Origin: an uncultured Flavobacteriales bacterium
GTDB taxonomy: Bacteria > Bacteroidota > Bacteroidia > Flavobacteriales_G > Salibacteraceae
Length of the DNA: 64,000 nt
Direction of reading: 5' to 3'
Assembly: GCA_937899835.1 (NCBI GenBank)
Contig: CALCCE010000075.1
Coordinates: 1 to 64,000, forward strand
A program made the position numbers and the translations under genes. Below the pieces are notes generated by a model that made no database searches, was not told where the DNA came from, and saw nothing but the letters and a program-made list of their open reading frames with translations. Below are positions 1-8,280 of the stretch, in pieces; the first letter of the stretch is position 1, and every line of letters starts with the position of its first letter.

Positions 1-777
1 CAAGGCGACAATAACGAGTTCATGGTTAGTCAGGAGTTTTTTGCCGCCACTGCCTCTCTCAACCCCTATGCTACTTTTCAGCGGCTCAACCGTATTTCTC
101 CTACGCCTTTTGCCGCTTTTTATCGGCTCGACCACCATTATTTGCTGTGTGGCAGCCCCGAACGCTTTTTGAGAAAAGAAGGAGAGCGGCTCATCTCCCA
201 ACCCATTAAAGGCACGGCTCCCCGCGGCAACTCTTCGGAGGAAGACGAGCACTTACGCCATCAATTGCTGCACAGTGCCAAAGACCGAAGCGAAAACGTA
301 ATGATTGTTGACCTGGTGCGCAACGACCTGGCGCAAACGGCACAACCCGAATCGGTGCAGGTAGAGGAGCTTTTTGGCATTTATACCTTTCCCAAAGTAC
401 ACCAGATGATTTCCACGGTGAGCAGCCGCCTGCACCCGAACTTTCATGCGGTAGATGCCCTTCGTCATGCTTTTCCGATGGGCAGTATGACCGGAGCACC
501 TAAAATTCGCGCCATGGAGCTCATTGAGCAGTTCGAGCAAAGCAAACGTGGACTGTACTCCGGGGCAGTAGGTTATTTCACACCCGAAGGAGATTTTGAT
601 TTCAATGTGGTGATCCGGAGCTTGCTCTACAACCAAGCCAAGGCCTACCTCTCCTTTCAGGTGGGCGGAGCCATCATCGATGCGTCCGATCCGGAAGCCG
701 AATACCAGGAATGTTTGGTAAAAGCCCGTCCTTTGTTAGAAACACTTGGGTTAAAAGACTGGAACCAGCAGTCATAA
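1..777 (+). CDS. pabB: Aminodeoxychorismate synthase component I (5' end outside window)
   Basis: This is the C-terminal part of a chorismate-binding enzyme. The reading frame is open from base 1, so the gene begins before the window and the first ATG at 22 is internal. Visible family motifs are PIKGTAPRG, DLVRNDL, GSMTGAPKIRAMELI and GLYSGAVGYF. The lysine in PIKGT is the residue that separates PabB-type enzymes from anthranilate synthase, which has alanine there. PabB converts chorismate with ammonia to 4-amino-4-deoxychorismate for folate synthesis in the cytoplasm. The lysine makes PabB more likely than TrpE, but the N-terminal half is not visible. tilS follows after 17 bases with its own promoter box. 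Confidence 0.85.
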   Translation, partial: QGDNNEFMVSQEFFAATASLNPYATFQRLNRISPTPFAAFYRLDHHYLLCGSPERFLRKEGERLISQPIKGTAPRGNSSEEDEHLRHQLLHSAKDRSENVMIVDLVRNDLAQTAQPESVQVEELFGIYTFPKVHQMISTVSSRLHPNFHAVDALRHAFPMGSMTGAPKIRAMELIEQFEQSKRGLYSGAVGYFTPEGDFDFNVVIRSLLYNQAKAYLSFQVGGAIIDASDPEAEYQECLVKARPLLETLGLKDWNQQS

Positions 778-781
778 TCGC

Positions 782-789
782 TAATTTTG
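782..789 (+). promoter_or_regulatory. -7 promoter box TAATTTTG for tilS
   Basis: Exact match to the Bacteroidota -7 consensus TAnnTTTG. It ends only 5 bases before the preferred tilS ATG (795), so the transcript would start at or next to the start codon and be almost leaderless. Confidence 0.55.
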
Positions 790-794
790 TGGGC

Positions 795-2120
795 ATGCTG
801 AAGGACTTTCTCAACTTCATTTCAGCGCACCGACTTTTTGACCCCAACCAGAAACAACTGCTGGCCATCAGCGGAGGTATTGACTCGGTGGTGATGGGTA
901 CCTTGTTTCACCAGGCAGGGATTCCCTTTGGTGTGGCCCACCTCAACCACCAATTGCGTGGAGAAGAGTCGGAAGGCGACCGCTTGTTTGTAGAAGACCT
1001 CTCTACGGAATGGGAGGTACCATTTTATGCCAACAATTTTCGCACCCGGCATTTTGCAGGTGAAAAAGGCATTTCCATCCAAATGGCCGCCCGTGAGAAC
1101 CGCATGTGGTGGCTCGAAGGGCTCAAAGAGGAGCACCAATATGAAACCATTGCCTTAGGCTCGCACCAAGACGATCAGGTAGAAACCATCTTGCTCAACC
1201 TCTCTCGCGGAAGCAGCATTTCAGGCCTTCGGGGCATGTTGCCTCGAAGCGGTCATTGGGTAAAACCCATGCTCTTTGCCAGTAAAGCGCAAATTGCTCA
1301 ATTCGCACAAGACAACCGCATCGAATACCGGCAAGACAGCAGCAACCAAACCGATTATTACGAACGCAACCGCATTCGGCACCATGTCATACCTCAGTTA
1401 AAACAAATCAACCCTTCGCTGGAAAAAACCGTGATGCGCAACACAGCCTATTTGCGCGCCATTGAGTTGGTATGGCAAGAGAAGGTAGACGAGGTGCGGG
1501 CCAACGTGCTGGAATCAGACAACCATCAAATTCGGTTGCAACTTTCGTTGTTGGCGCAATACCAGCCAGTCTCCGCCTATCTATTTGAGTTGCTTCATCC
1601 ATTTGGGTTCAACTCGCATCAGTCGGATGTATTGCTGGAAATGATGGAAGCGCCACCCGGAAAAGAAATGCACAGCGCGACCCATAGCTTATACACCGAC
1701 CGGCAACACTGGATCATTGTGCCCAAGTCCGAACCGGTACAATCCTGTCATTACTCCATTGGGGCAGGAACCGAATCCATCGAACAGCCCTTGTCCATGT
1801 GCTTTCGTAAATGCACCATCGATCACCAACCCGCTGGAAAGGCCACTTTGGCTACTTTAGACGCCGATCGCTTGCAATTTCCACTTGCCTTGCGCACCTG
1901 GCGGCCCGGCGATCGCTTTCGACCTTTGGGAATGACTGGCAGCAAAAAGTTGAGTGATTTTTTTACCGATCAAAAAATTTCGCGGCCCAATAAGCAATCT
2001 ACCTGGTTGCTGTGTTCGGGAGAAGATATCGTTTGGGTGGTGGGCCACCGAATCGACGACCGTTACAAAATTGGAGAGGCGACCAAAAACATCTATATTG
2101 CCGAATGGCTGAAGGCTTAA
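795..2120 (+). CDS. tilS: tRNA(Ile)-lysidine synthase TilS
   Basis: TilS attaches lysine to cytidine 34 of tRNA-Ile(CAU), using ATP, so that AUA is read as isoleucine. The N-terminal PP-loop motif SGGIDS lies at about residues 26-31. It is followed by the family motifs HLNHQLRGEES and GSHQDDQVETILLNL. The C-terminal domain carries LRTWRPGDRFRPLGM, typical of TilS. An in-frame ATG at 711 would overlap pabB by 67 bases. I prefer 795, which gives 441 residues and sits directly behind a -7 promoter box. The next gene starts inside the last 16 bases of tilS, so the two are probably co-transcribed. Confidence 0.93.
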   Translation: MLKDFLNFISAHRLFDPNQKQLLAISGGIDSVVMGTLFHQAGIPFGVAHLNHQLRGEESEGDRLFVEDLSTEWEVPFYANNFRTRHFAGEKGISIQMAARENRMWWLEGLKEEHQYETIALGSHQDDQVETILLNLSRGSSISGLRGMLPRSGHWVKPMLFASKAQIAQFAQDNRIEYRQDSSNQTDYYERNRIRHHVIPQLKQINPSLEKTVMRNTAYLRAIELVWQEKVDEVRANVLESDNHQIRLQLSLLAQYQPVSAYLFELLHPFGFNSHQSDVLLEMMEAPPGKEMHSATHSLYTDRQHWIIVPKSEPVQSCHYSIGAGTESIEQPLSMCFRKCTIDHQPAGKATLATLDADRLQFPLALRTWRPGDRFRPLGMTGSKKLSDFFTDQKISRPNKQSTWLLCSGEDIVWVVGHRIDDRYKIGEATKNIYIAEWLKA

Positions 2121-2629
2121 AAAACGGTGACATTCCCGTTCTGTATGAAGAAAAGCAATACTTGGGCTATAACCGTTTTTCGGTAATTCGCCGAATGGTG
2201 CTGGCCATTTTCTGCTTCTCGGTTTATTTCTATTCCAACGAAAAACCGGAGGCCGGGGTACAAGCTACCGCCGAACTCTTGTTTTACTTGGGAATTGGCA
2301 TCTTGATCGTTTCCTTTCTACTCATTTTTGTATTGCACCTGCACACCAAAGTGATTCCCAATGGCATTATTCTCGACGGCCTTTGGACCGCTCGTCGGGT
2401 AAAAATTGATTTGAACAGTATTGTTGAAGTCAAATTGGGTGCGCCCAGCCGTTACCGTTTGAGCCAACCCATCTACAACCTGCACCGCAAAGGAAGGATT
2501 CGTTTTTTCACCCGAGGGGATCAGGCTGTGCACCTGACCGACCGGGACGGGCTGGTTTACATCATCGGCAGCCAACGTGTAGAGGAATTGTTAAGGGTTG
2601 TGCAGGAACAAATTGAAGGCCAGAAATAA
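2105..2629 (+). CDS. Hypothetical membrane protein, two predicted TM helices
   Basis: This 174-residue protein of unknown function overlaps the tilS end by 16 bases. The longer in-frame start at 2012 would run deep inside tilS and is unlikely. Two hydrophobic stretches lie at about residues 25-42 (AIFCFSVYFY) and 55-78 (LLFYLGIGILIVSFLLIFVL). A soluble C-terminal part of about 95 residues follows, rich in beta-prone sequence. The layout (short N-terminus, helical hairpin, compact cytoplasmic domain) resembles bacterial PH-like membrane proteins, but this is a guess from shape. It sits between tilS and a queuosine-precursor transporter, which does not define its role. Confidence 0.7.
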   Translation: MAEGLKNGDIPVLYEEKQYLGYNRFSVIRRMVLAIFCFSVYFYSNEKPEAGVQATAELLFYLGIGILIVSFLLIFVLHLHTKVIPNGIILDGLWTARRVKIDLNSIVEVKLGAPSRYRLSQPIYNLHRKGRIRFFTRGDQAVHLTDRDGLVYIIGSQRVEELLRVVQEQIEGQK

Positions 2630-2649
2630 GCGTCTGATTCCCCGCTGAA

Positions 2650-3330
2650 ATGAACCGAAAGCAAAGGAAGGAAGCCGATCAACTGTACTTGTTTTTAGCA
2701 GGGCTGTTTATCGCAGCTTTGGTGACCACCAACCTCATCGCCAGCAAATTTATTTCGCTCGACGTAGGCTTCTACACTTTTCGCATCTCTGCGGGTACCC
2801 TTCCCTATCCACTCACCTTCCTGATGACCGACCTGCTTTCGGAGTTTTATGGCCGAAAACGCACCAATCAAGTGGTCATGGTGGGGTTTTTCGCTTCTAT
2901 TTTTGTGCTACTCACCTTGCTTGCCGCCGATTATTTCCCGGCCTTGGCGGAGTCGCCGGTAAGCGATGACGTATTTCATACCACTTTTGGGCAGTCGGGA
3001 AAAGTGATTTTTTCTTCGATGACGGCTTACCTGTTGGCCCAATTGGTAGACGTGCGCCTGTTCCACTTTTGGAAGGGATTAACCAAAGGCAAGATGCTTT
3101 GGGTCCGCAACAACGGCTCTACCATCCTCTCACAATTGGTTGACTCCACCCTGGTCGTCTTGGTGCTGTTCCTCGGCAGCGAGTCGTGGGATTTCATGCT
3201 GGGTCTCATTGGGCACCTTTGGTTGTTCAAAACCCTTTGGGCACTGATCGACACTCCGATCATCTATGCCCTGGTTTGGATAGTTCGCAGGCGTTTCAAG
3301 TTGGCACCGGGCCAGGAATTCAACTATTGA
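2650..3330 (+). CDS. yhhQ: Queuosine precursor transporter (YhhQ/VUT family)
   Basis: Integral membrane protein of 226 residues with about six hydrophobic segments. The N-terminus carries the family signature TNLIASKFISL. It is followed by GTLPYPLTFLMTDLLSEFYG (charged residues within a membrane region), and later come QLVDVRLFHFWK and QLVDSTLVV. Members import the queuosine precursors preQ0 or preQ1 for modification of tRNA wobble guanosine. It starts 20 bases after the preceding membrane protein, in the same direction as tilS, another tRNA-modification gene. Family assignment is firm. The exact substrate is inferred from the family. Confidence 0.88.
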   Translation: MNRKQRKEADQLYLFLAGLFIAALVTTNLIASKFISLDVGFYTFRISAGTLPYPLTFLMTDLLSEFYGRKRTNQVVMVGFFASIFVLLTLLAADYFPALAESPVSDDVFHTTFGQSGKVIFSSMTAYLLAQLVDVRLFHFWKGLTKGKMLWVRNNGSTILSQLVDSTLVVLVLFLGSESWDFMLGLIGHLWLFKTLWALIDTPIIYALVWIVRRRFKLAPGQEFNY

Positions 3331-3394
3331 CACCGGTTTTTTGCTTTGATTTCAGGAAAGGAGGTTGCTTCTATGTTGCTCAAGGCTAAGTTTT

Positions 3395-3422
3395 AGAAAT
3401 GCAGCACAACAGAAATGCAGCA
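3395..3422 (+). repeat. Two tandem copies of a 12-base direct repeat
   Basis: The 12-mer AGAAATGCAGCA occurs at 3395-3406 and again at 3411-3422, a 16-base period, in the gap between yhhQ and dsbD. No function is evident. It could be a small slippage duplication. The rest of the gap 3331-3608 holds an AT-rich stretch and the dsbD promoter. Confidence 0.6.
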
Positions 3423-3562
3423 TGAAAAACCAAATACACCTTTCAAAAAAGCGCCCCAAATATTCTTTTTAATGCATTTTGGTGTTAAAAAATTCTAAAA
3501 CACCTCAATAGCTTTCCAAATCATCCTTTCACATTAATCGTCGTTGACGGGCATTTTTCAAC

Positions 3563-3570
3563 TATTTTTG
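3563..3570 (+). promoter_or_regulatory. -7 promoter box TATTTTTG for dsbD
   Basis: Exact TAnnTTTG match 38 bases before the dsbD ATG. A TTG (3544-3546) lies upstream at a spacing near that of the Bacteroidota -33 element. Confidence 0.55.
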
Positions 3571-3608
3571 AGAGTAGGTTTTCGGAGTACCCATAACACC
3601 AACCACGT

Positions 3609-5807
3609 ATGAATCCATTCTTTCGATCAAGTCTCAGCATTCTCTTGTTTTTTTTCGTGGCCAGCACCAGCGGCTACGGACAGATTTTCAATCCTGTGAA
3701 ATGGAATTTCTGTCAAAATCAACTGGATGAACAGACGTATGAGTTGCACCTAACGGCTACCATCGCTCCCGGATGGCATTTGTATTCGATGAATGCCGGG
3801 GAAGGTCCGATACCCACTTCATTTGATTTCAACAATGTAAAGGGTGCCTCACTCAAAGGCAATGTAAGAGAACCCAAGCCCATTGAGCACTACGATCCGA
3901 ACTTTGAATCGAACCTTCGCTACTTTGAGCATGAAGTTACGTTTATGCAAACGGTGGTGTTGGAAAATGAAGAGCCGGCCACGGTGGCAGGAGAATTGAC
4001 CTTTATGGTGTGTACAGACTCTAATTGTTTGCCTCCGGAATATGTGGATTTCACTTACATGGTTCCTAATAAGGTGGATTGCAATGGCAAAGAGATAGCG
4101 GTTAGCTTTTCTCTTGAGCCCAATAACTCTCCAAACAATGATATTGCCTCCAAAACCGATCAGGGCGGTACGGTTGAGTTGACCACCGAACCAGCCGAAG
4201 GTGGAGAAGAGCCACAAAACAATGCCGAAGTAGACGAGGCTGCTGTTGCAGCTGCTGCTAAGATTAATGAAGAAAAAACTTCGCAAACCAGTTCCTCAGG
4301 TTCAAAAAACCAAGATTACACCAATACTGAAATTCTTGAAGCAGGTTGTGGAGATGAATTAGGAGGAGAAGCAGATAAATCCATCTGGGGAATTTTTATT
4401 GCCGGTATGCTTGGGGGACTATTGGCATTGCTCACACCGTGCGTTTTTCCGATGATTCCTTTAACGGTGAGCTTCTTTACCAAACAGAGCAAAACCAAAG
4501 CCAAAGGCATAACAAACGCAATAATTTACGCCCTATCAATTATCGGTATTTATGTTGGATTAGGTTTTTTGGTAACGGTTTCCTTGGGAGCAGATGCACT
4601 GAATGCTATGGCCAGTAACGTTTGGTTCAACCTCGCATTTTTCGTCATTTTCGTTGTCTTCGCTATGTCCTTTTTTGGAGCTTTCGAGATTACCCTGCCC
4701 AGTTCATGGGTAAGCAAGGCCGATACTGCTTCCGATAAAGGAGGTCTCATCGGTATCTTTTTCATGGCCTTTACCTTATCGTTGGTTTCTTTCTCCTGCA
4801 CTGGTCCTATCATTGGGACCCTGCTTGTAGAGGCAGCCCGCGGAGGCAGTGCGGCTGGTCCATTAGCTGGAATGACAGGATTTTCCATGGCCTTAGCGCT
4901 CCCATTTGCCATGTTTGCGGCTTTTCCAGGATGGCTCAACTCACTGCCAAAATCTGGCGGTTGGCTCAATTCAGTGAAAGTTGTTCTTGGGTTTGTAGAA
5001 TTAGCATTGGCGCTTAAATTTCTATCGGTAGTAGATCTTGCCTACCACTGGGAGTTTCTCACCCGTGAAATTTTCCTCTCTCTGTGGATTATCATTTTTG
5101 CTTTGTTGGGTCTTTACCTCATTGGTAAACTAAAATTCTCTCACGACAGTGACATGACCCATATCCCTGTTTTTAGGCTTGTAGTGGGCATTTTTGCCTT
5201 TGCTTTCGCCATTTATCTTATTCCTGGATTGTGGGGGGCACCGGTAAAGCTTATGTCTGGTATTGCACCTCCCAGCTTCTACAAAGAATGGATAGAACAT
5301 GAAGGGGGAGCGCATTGCACTCACGGTATAGACTGTTTTCACGATTACGAAGCAGGGATGGCATTTGCCAAAAAGGAAGGAAAACCTGTTTTGATTGACT
5401 TCACCGGATGGTCCTGTGTAAACTGCAGAAAGATGGAAGATAACGTTTGGCCAGACCAACGTATTTTCTCTTATCTCGAAGAAGATTACGTCTTGATTTC
5501 GCTTTACGTTGACGACAAAGAGGAACTGCCCAAATCGCAACAATACGTTTCGGACTTTACCAACAAAAAGGTAAAAACAGTTGGCAACAAATGGAGTGAA
5601 ATGCAAGCAAAACGATACGGTGCCAATTCTCAACCCTACTATGTGTTAGTAGATCACGAAGAAAACTTGTTGGCGAGTCCAAGATCATATACCCCTGAAA
5701 TTGGTGAATATGCAACCTTCCTCGAAGCCGGCTTATGCCGTTTCAACAAACGACTTGCCGCCAAAAAAGAGGAGGCCAACAACGCCAAGGTAGCACAGCA
5801 CCCTTAA
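3609..5807 (+). CDS. dsbD: Thiol:disulfide interchange protein DsbD
   Basis: Three-part protein of 732 residues that carries reducing equivalents from cytoplasmic thioredoxin to periplasmic proteins. A signal peptide (about 1-24) is followed by the DsbD alpha domain (about 25-155), which contains VCTDSNCLPPEY with the paired cysteines. A low-complexity Glu/Ala linker leads to eight or so membrane helices (about 260-560). These carry the conserved TPCVFPM (Cys278) and FSCTGP (Cys397). The C-terminal thioredoxin-like domain has the CxxC WSCVNC, Cys603 and Cys606. All cysteine pairs of the relay are present. It is transcribed alone behind its own promoter. No specific partner is encoded nearby, although a thioredoxin-like T9SS protein lies 6 kb away. 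Confidence 0.93.
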   Translation: MNPFFRSSLSILLFFFVASTSGYGQIFNPVKWNFCQNQLDEQTYELHLTATIAPGWHLYSMNAGEGPIPTSFDFNNVKGASLKGNVREPKPIEHYDPNFESNLRYFEHEVTFMQTVVLENEEPATVAGELTFMVCTDSNCLPPEYVDFTYMVPNKVDCNGKEIAVSFSLEPNNSPNNDIASKTDQGGTVELTTEPAEGGEEPQNNAEVDEAAVAAAAKINEEKTSQTSSSGSKNQDYTNTEILEAGCGDELGGEADKSIWGIFIAGMLGGLLALLTPCVFPMIPLTVSFFTKQSKTKAKGITNAIIYALSIIGIYVGLGFLVTVSLGADALNAMASNVWFNLAFFVIFVVFAMSFFGAFEITLPSSWVSKADTASDKGGLIGIFFMAFTLSLVSFSCTGPIIGTLLVEAARGGSAAGPLAGMTGFSMALALPFAMFAAFPGWLNSLPKSGGWLNSVKVVLGFVELALALKFLSVVDLAYHWEFLTREIFLSLWIIIFALLGLYLIGKLKFSHDSDMTHIPVFRLVVGIFAFAFAIYLIPGLWGAPVKLMSGIAPPSFYKEWIEHEGGAHCTHGIDCFHDYEAGMAFAKKEGKPVLIDFTGWSCVNCRKMEDNVWPDQRIFSYLEEDYVLISLYVDDKEELPKSQQYVSDFTNKKVKTVGNKWSEMQAKRYGANSQPYYVLVDHEENLLASPRSYTPEIGEYATFLEAGLCRFNKRLAAKKEEANNAKVAQHP

Positions 5808-5828
5808 GTCTCTTTTGACACAAGATTG

Positions 5829-5836
5829 TATGTTTG
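5829..5836 (+). promoter_or_regulatory. -7 promoter box TATGTTTG for gmhA
   Basis: Exact TAnnTTTG match, 24 bases before the gmhA ATG at 5861. It overlaps the TTG at 5834 that could otherwise be read as an upstream start, which argues for the ATG at 5861. Confidence 0.5.
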
Positions 5837-5860
5837 AAGGCTGAAACAAACCCTCCAAAC

Positions 5861-6442
5861 ATGAGCACCGATCGCATTTTAGCCCACTTTCAAGAAGCTC
5901 AAAGCGTTCTCAATGCCTTTGTGGCCGATGAGCAACAAATGGCCAATGTGGCACTTGCGGCCGAGCACATGGTCAATGCCATTCGCCAGGGCGGGAAAAT
6001 CATTTCCTGTGGCAACGGAGGTTCCATGTCGGATGCCATGCATTTTGCCGAAGAACTGACCGGCCGCTACCGCGACAACCGGCCTTCGCTTCCGGCCATT
6101 GCCATTAGCGACCCTTCTTACCTCAGCTGTACGGCCAATGACTACGGGTACGAGCATGTATTTTCGCGCTTTGTCCAAGGCATGGGCCAACCAGGAGACG
6201 TGCTGCTGGCCATCAGCACCAGTGGCAATTCCGGCAACGTGATCAATGCTGCCGAAATGGCGAAAGCACAAGGCCTTGCGGTCATTGGGCTCACCGGGAA
6301 AACCGGCGGTAAGCTCGCTCCGCTGTGCGATGTGGAGATTCGGGCACCGCAATCCTCCTACGCCGATCGGGTACAGGAAATCCACATCAAAGTCATTCAT
6401 GCGTTGATCGACTCTATTGAGGTAGGAGTGGCCTCTGCTTAG
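5861..6442 (+). CDS. gmhA: Phosphoheptose isomerase GmhA (SIS domain)
   Basis: The 193-residue length fits GmhA (about 192 in E. coli). The SIS-fold motifs [21 protein letters not shown] and [11 protein letters not shown] bind the sugar phosphate. GmhA converts sedoheptulose 7-phosphate to D-glycero-D-manno-heptose 7-phosphate, the first step to the heptose of lipopolysaccharide and other glycans. An in-frame TTG at 5834 would add nine residues (KAETNPPN), but that start lies in the promoter box, so ATG 5861 is chosen. No other heptose-pathway gene lies next to it, so the pathway is inferred from the family. Confidence 0.9.
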   Translation: MSTDRILAHFQEAQSVLNAFVADEQQMANVALAAEHMVNAIRQGGKIISCGNGGSMSDAMHFAEELTGRYRDNRPSLPAIAISDPSYLSCTANDYGYEHVFSRFVQGMGQPGDVLLAISTSGNSGNVINAAEMAKAQGLAVIGLTGKTGGKLAPLCDVEIRAPQSSYADRVQEIHIKVIHALIDSIEVGVASA

Positions 6443-6501
6443 GAAAGAGCAGAAAATTTCCTAATTTCTACCTCCCCCCTTTTCTAAAATGTGCGCCTAC
6501 C

Positions 6502-8034
6502 ATGCTCGTAAAAACCTACGGCTGTGCCTTGTATGGCATTGATGCCCATTTGATTACGGTCGAAACAGATATTTCTGCCGGCATCAATTTCTCTTTAGTG
6601 GGGCTGCCCGACAGTGCAGTAAAAGAAAGCCAACACCGGATTGAAGCCGCTTTGAACAACAACGGTTACCGGATTCCCGGAAAAAAAATTACTATAAACA
6701 TGGCTCCGGCCGATCTGCGCAAAGAAGGCTCGGCGTATGACCTCACCCTGGCCGCGGGCATTCTGGCCGCCTCCGGGCAAATTCAAACCGAAACGATCAA
6801 CGACTACGTCATCATGGGCGAATTGTCACTCGATGGAGGCTTACAACCGTTGAAAGGAGTACTGTCCATTGCAGTCAGGGCCTGGGAAGAAGGATTCAAG
6901 GGCATCATTTTACCGGAGGCCAATGCCCAGGAAGCCGCTGTGGTGGAAGGCCTTAACGTATATGGTGCCCAAAACCTGGAACAGGTAGTGGAATTCTTAC
7001 AAGCTCCACAAAGCATGGCCCCCACTCAAATTGACCCTGCCACCGAATTTGCCCAGGTCAGCAACTCCGATCTGTTGGACTTTGGTGATGTAAAGGGTCA
7101 AGAAGGCATCAAAAGGGCCCTCGAAATTGCTGCGGCTGGTGGACACAACGTGCTCTTGGTAGGGCCTCCAGGAGCGGGAAAGACCATGCTGGCCAAGCGC
7201 CTGCCTGGGATTCTACCGCCTATGGAATTGCCGGAAGCCTTGGAAACCACTAAAATTCATTCGGTTGCCGGAAAATTGAAACGTGGCCTGGTGACCGAAC
7301 GGCCCTTTCGATCGCCCCACCATACCATCAGCGATGTGGCATTGGTAGGTGGCGGCACCAATCCACAACCAGGAGAAATATCCCTGGCCCACAATGGGGT
7401 GTTGTTTCTCGATGAGTTACCAGAATTCAAAAGGGCGGTGTTGGAAGTGATGCGGCAACCCCTCGAAGACCGACAGGTCTCCATTTCAAGGGCCCGCATT
7501 TCGGTTGATTTTCCGGCGAGTTTCATGTTGGTTGCCTCCATGAACCCTTGCCCTTGCGGTTTTTACAACCACCCTGAAAAGGATTGCATGTGCGCACCGG
7601 GAATTGTACAACGTTACCTCAACCGCATTTCGGGTCCCCTTCTCGACCGCATCGACCTGCACGTAGAAGTGACCCCGGTAAACTTTGACGAATTGTCTGA
7701 CGAGCGGTCGGGAGAACCGAGTGCAACGATCCGTAAACGGGTGGTAGTAGCAAGAAAGGTACAAGCGCAGCGCTACCGGGAGCTAACTGGTACCTACGCC
7801 AACGCCCAAATTAGTTCCAAAGGACTTCGGCAATGGTGTCAACCCGATGCGGATGGATTGCAATTGCTCAAAATGGCCATGGAAAAACTCGGGCTCTCCG
7901 CCCGGGCGTATGACCGGATTTTGAAGGTAGCCCGAACCATTGCCGACCTGGACGGAAGCACTGCCGTGGAAAGCCGACATATTGGTGAAGCCATACAATA
8001 CAGAACACTCGATCGGGCAAACTGGGCGGGATAA
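6502..8034 (+). CDS. comM: YifB/ComM-family magnesium-chelatase-like AAA ATPase
   Basis: 510 residues. The N-terminal ChlI domain begins MLVKTYGCALYGIDA and contains VGLPDSAVKES. The central AAA module has Walker A GPPGAGKTM and the Walker B-type segment LFLDELPEF. It also has the MNPCPCGFY...CMC cysteine cluster and an arginine-containing sensor region. A C-terminal helical domain follows (GLSARAYDRILKVARTIADL). In naturally competent bacteria ComM is a hexameric helicase that promotes branch migration of incoming DNA during recombination. In many others its role is unproven. The gene stands alone, 59 bases after gmhA. Family certain, cellular role inferred. Confidence 0.9.
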   Translation: MLVKTYGCALYGIDAHLITVETDISAGINFSLVGLPDSAVKESQHRIEAALNNNGYRIPGKKITINMAPADLRKEGSAYDLTLAAGILAASGQIQTETINDYVIMGELSLDGGLQPLKGVLSIAVRAWEEGFKGIILPEANAQEAAVVEGLNVYGAQNLEQVVEFLQAPQSMAPTQIDPATEFAQVSNSDLLDFGDVKGQEGIKRALEIAAAGGHNVLLVGPPGAGKTMLAKRLPGILPPMELPEALETTKIHSVAGKLKRGLVTERPFRSPHHTISDVALVGGGTNPQPGEISLAHNGVLFLDELPEFKRAVLEVMRQPLEDRQVSISRARISVDFPASFMLVASMNPCPCGFYNHPEKDCMCAPGIVQRYLNRISGPLLDRIDLHVEVTPVNFDELSDERSGEPSATIRKRVVVARKVQAQRYRELTGTYANAQISSKGLRQWCQPDADGLQLLKMAMEKLGLSARAYDRILKVARTIADLDGSTAVESRHIGEAIQYRTLDRANWAG

Positions 8035-8231
8035 ACTGATTTGTATCAGCAGATGATCATACGCTCCTCAGCCTTCGCCATACAAGTGAACGGTTAAAAG
8101 CGCATTGCATAAATTGATAAGGGGTGATAGGCACCAACTACACCTAACAAAGGTAGTATCAACTGCGCCATATCAACAATGGATATTTGAAACCGTAGCG
8201 TTTCGGGAAAACCTTTCTTTTCGGAAAGTGT

Positions 8232-8239
8232 TATCTTTG
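8232..8239 (+). promoter_or_regulatory. -7 promoter box TATCTTTG for the T9SS protein
   Basis: Exact TAnnTTTG match 41 bases before the ATG at 8281. No clear -33 element could be picked. The remainder of the 246-base gap after comM shows nothing else recognisable. Confidence 0.5.
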
Positions 8240-8280
8240 AGGCAATTAACCCCACATTAACCCTCATTTAATCAAGTAAT

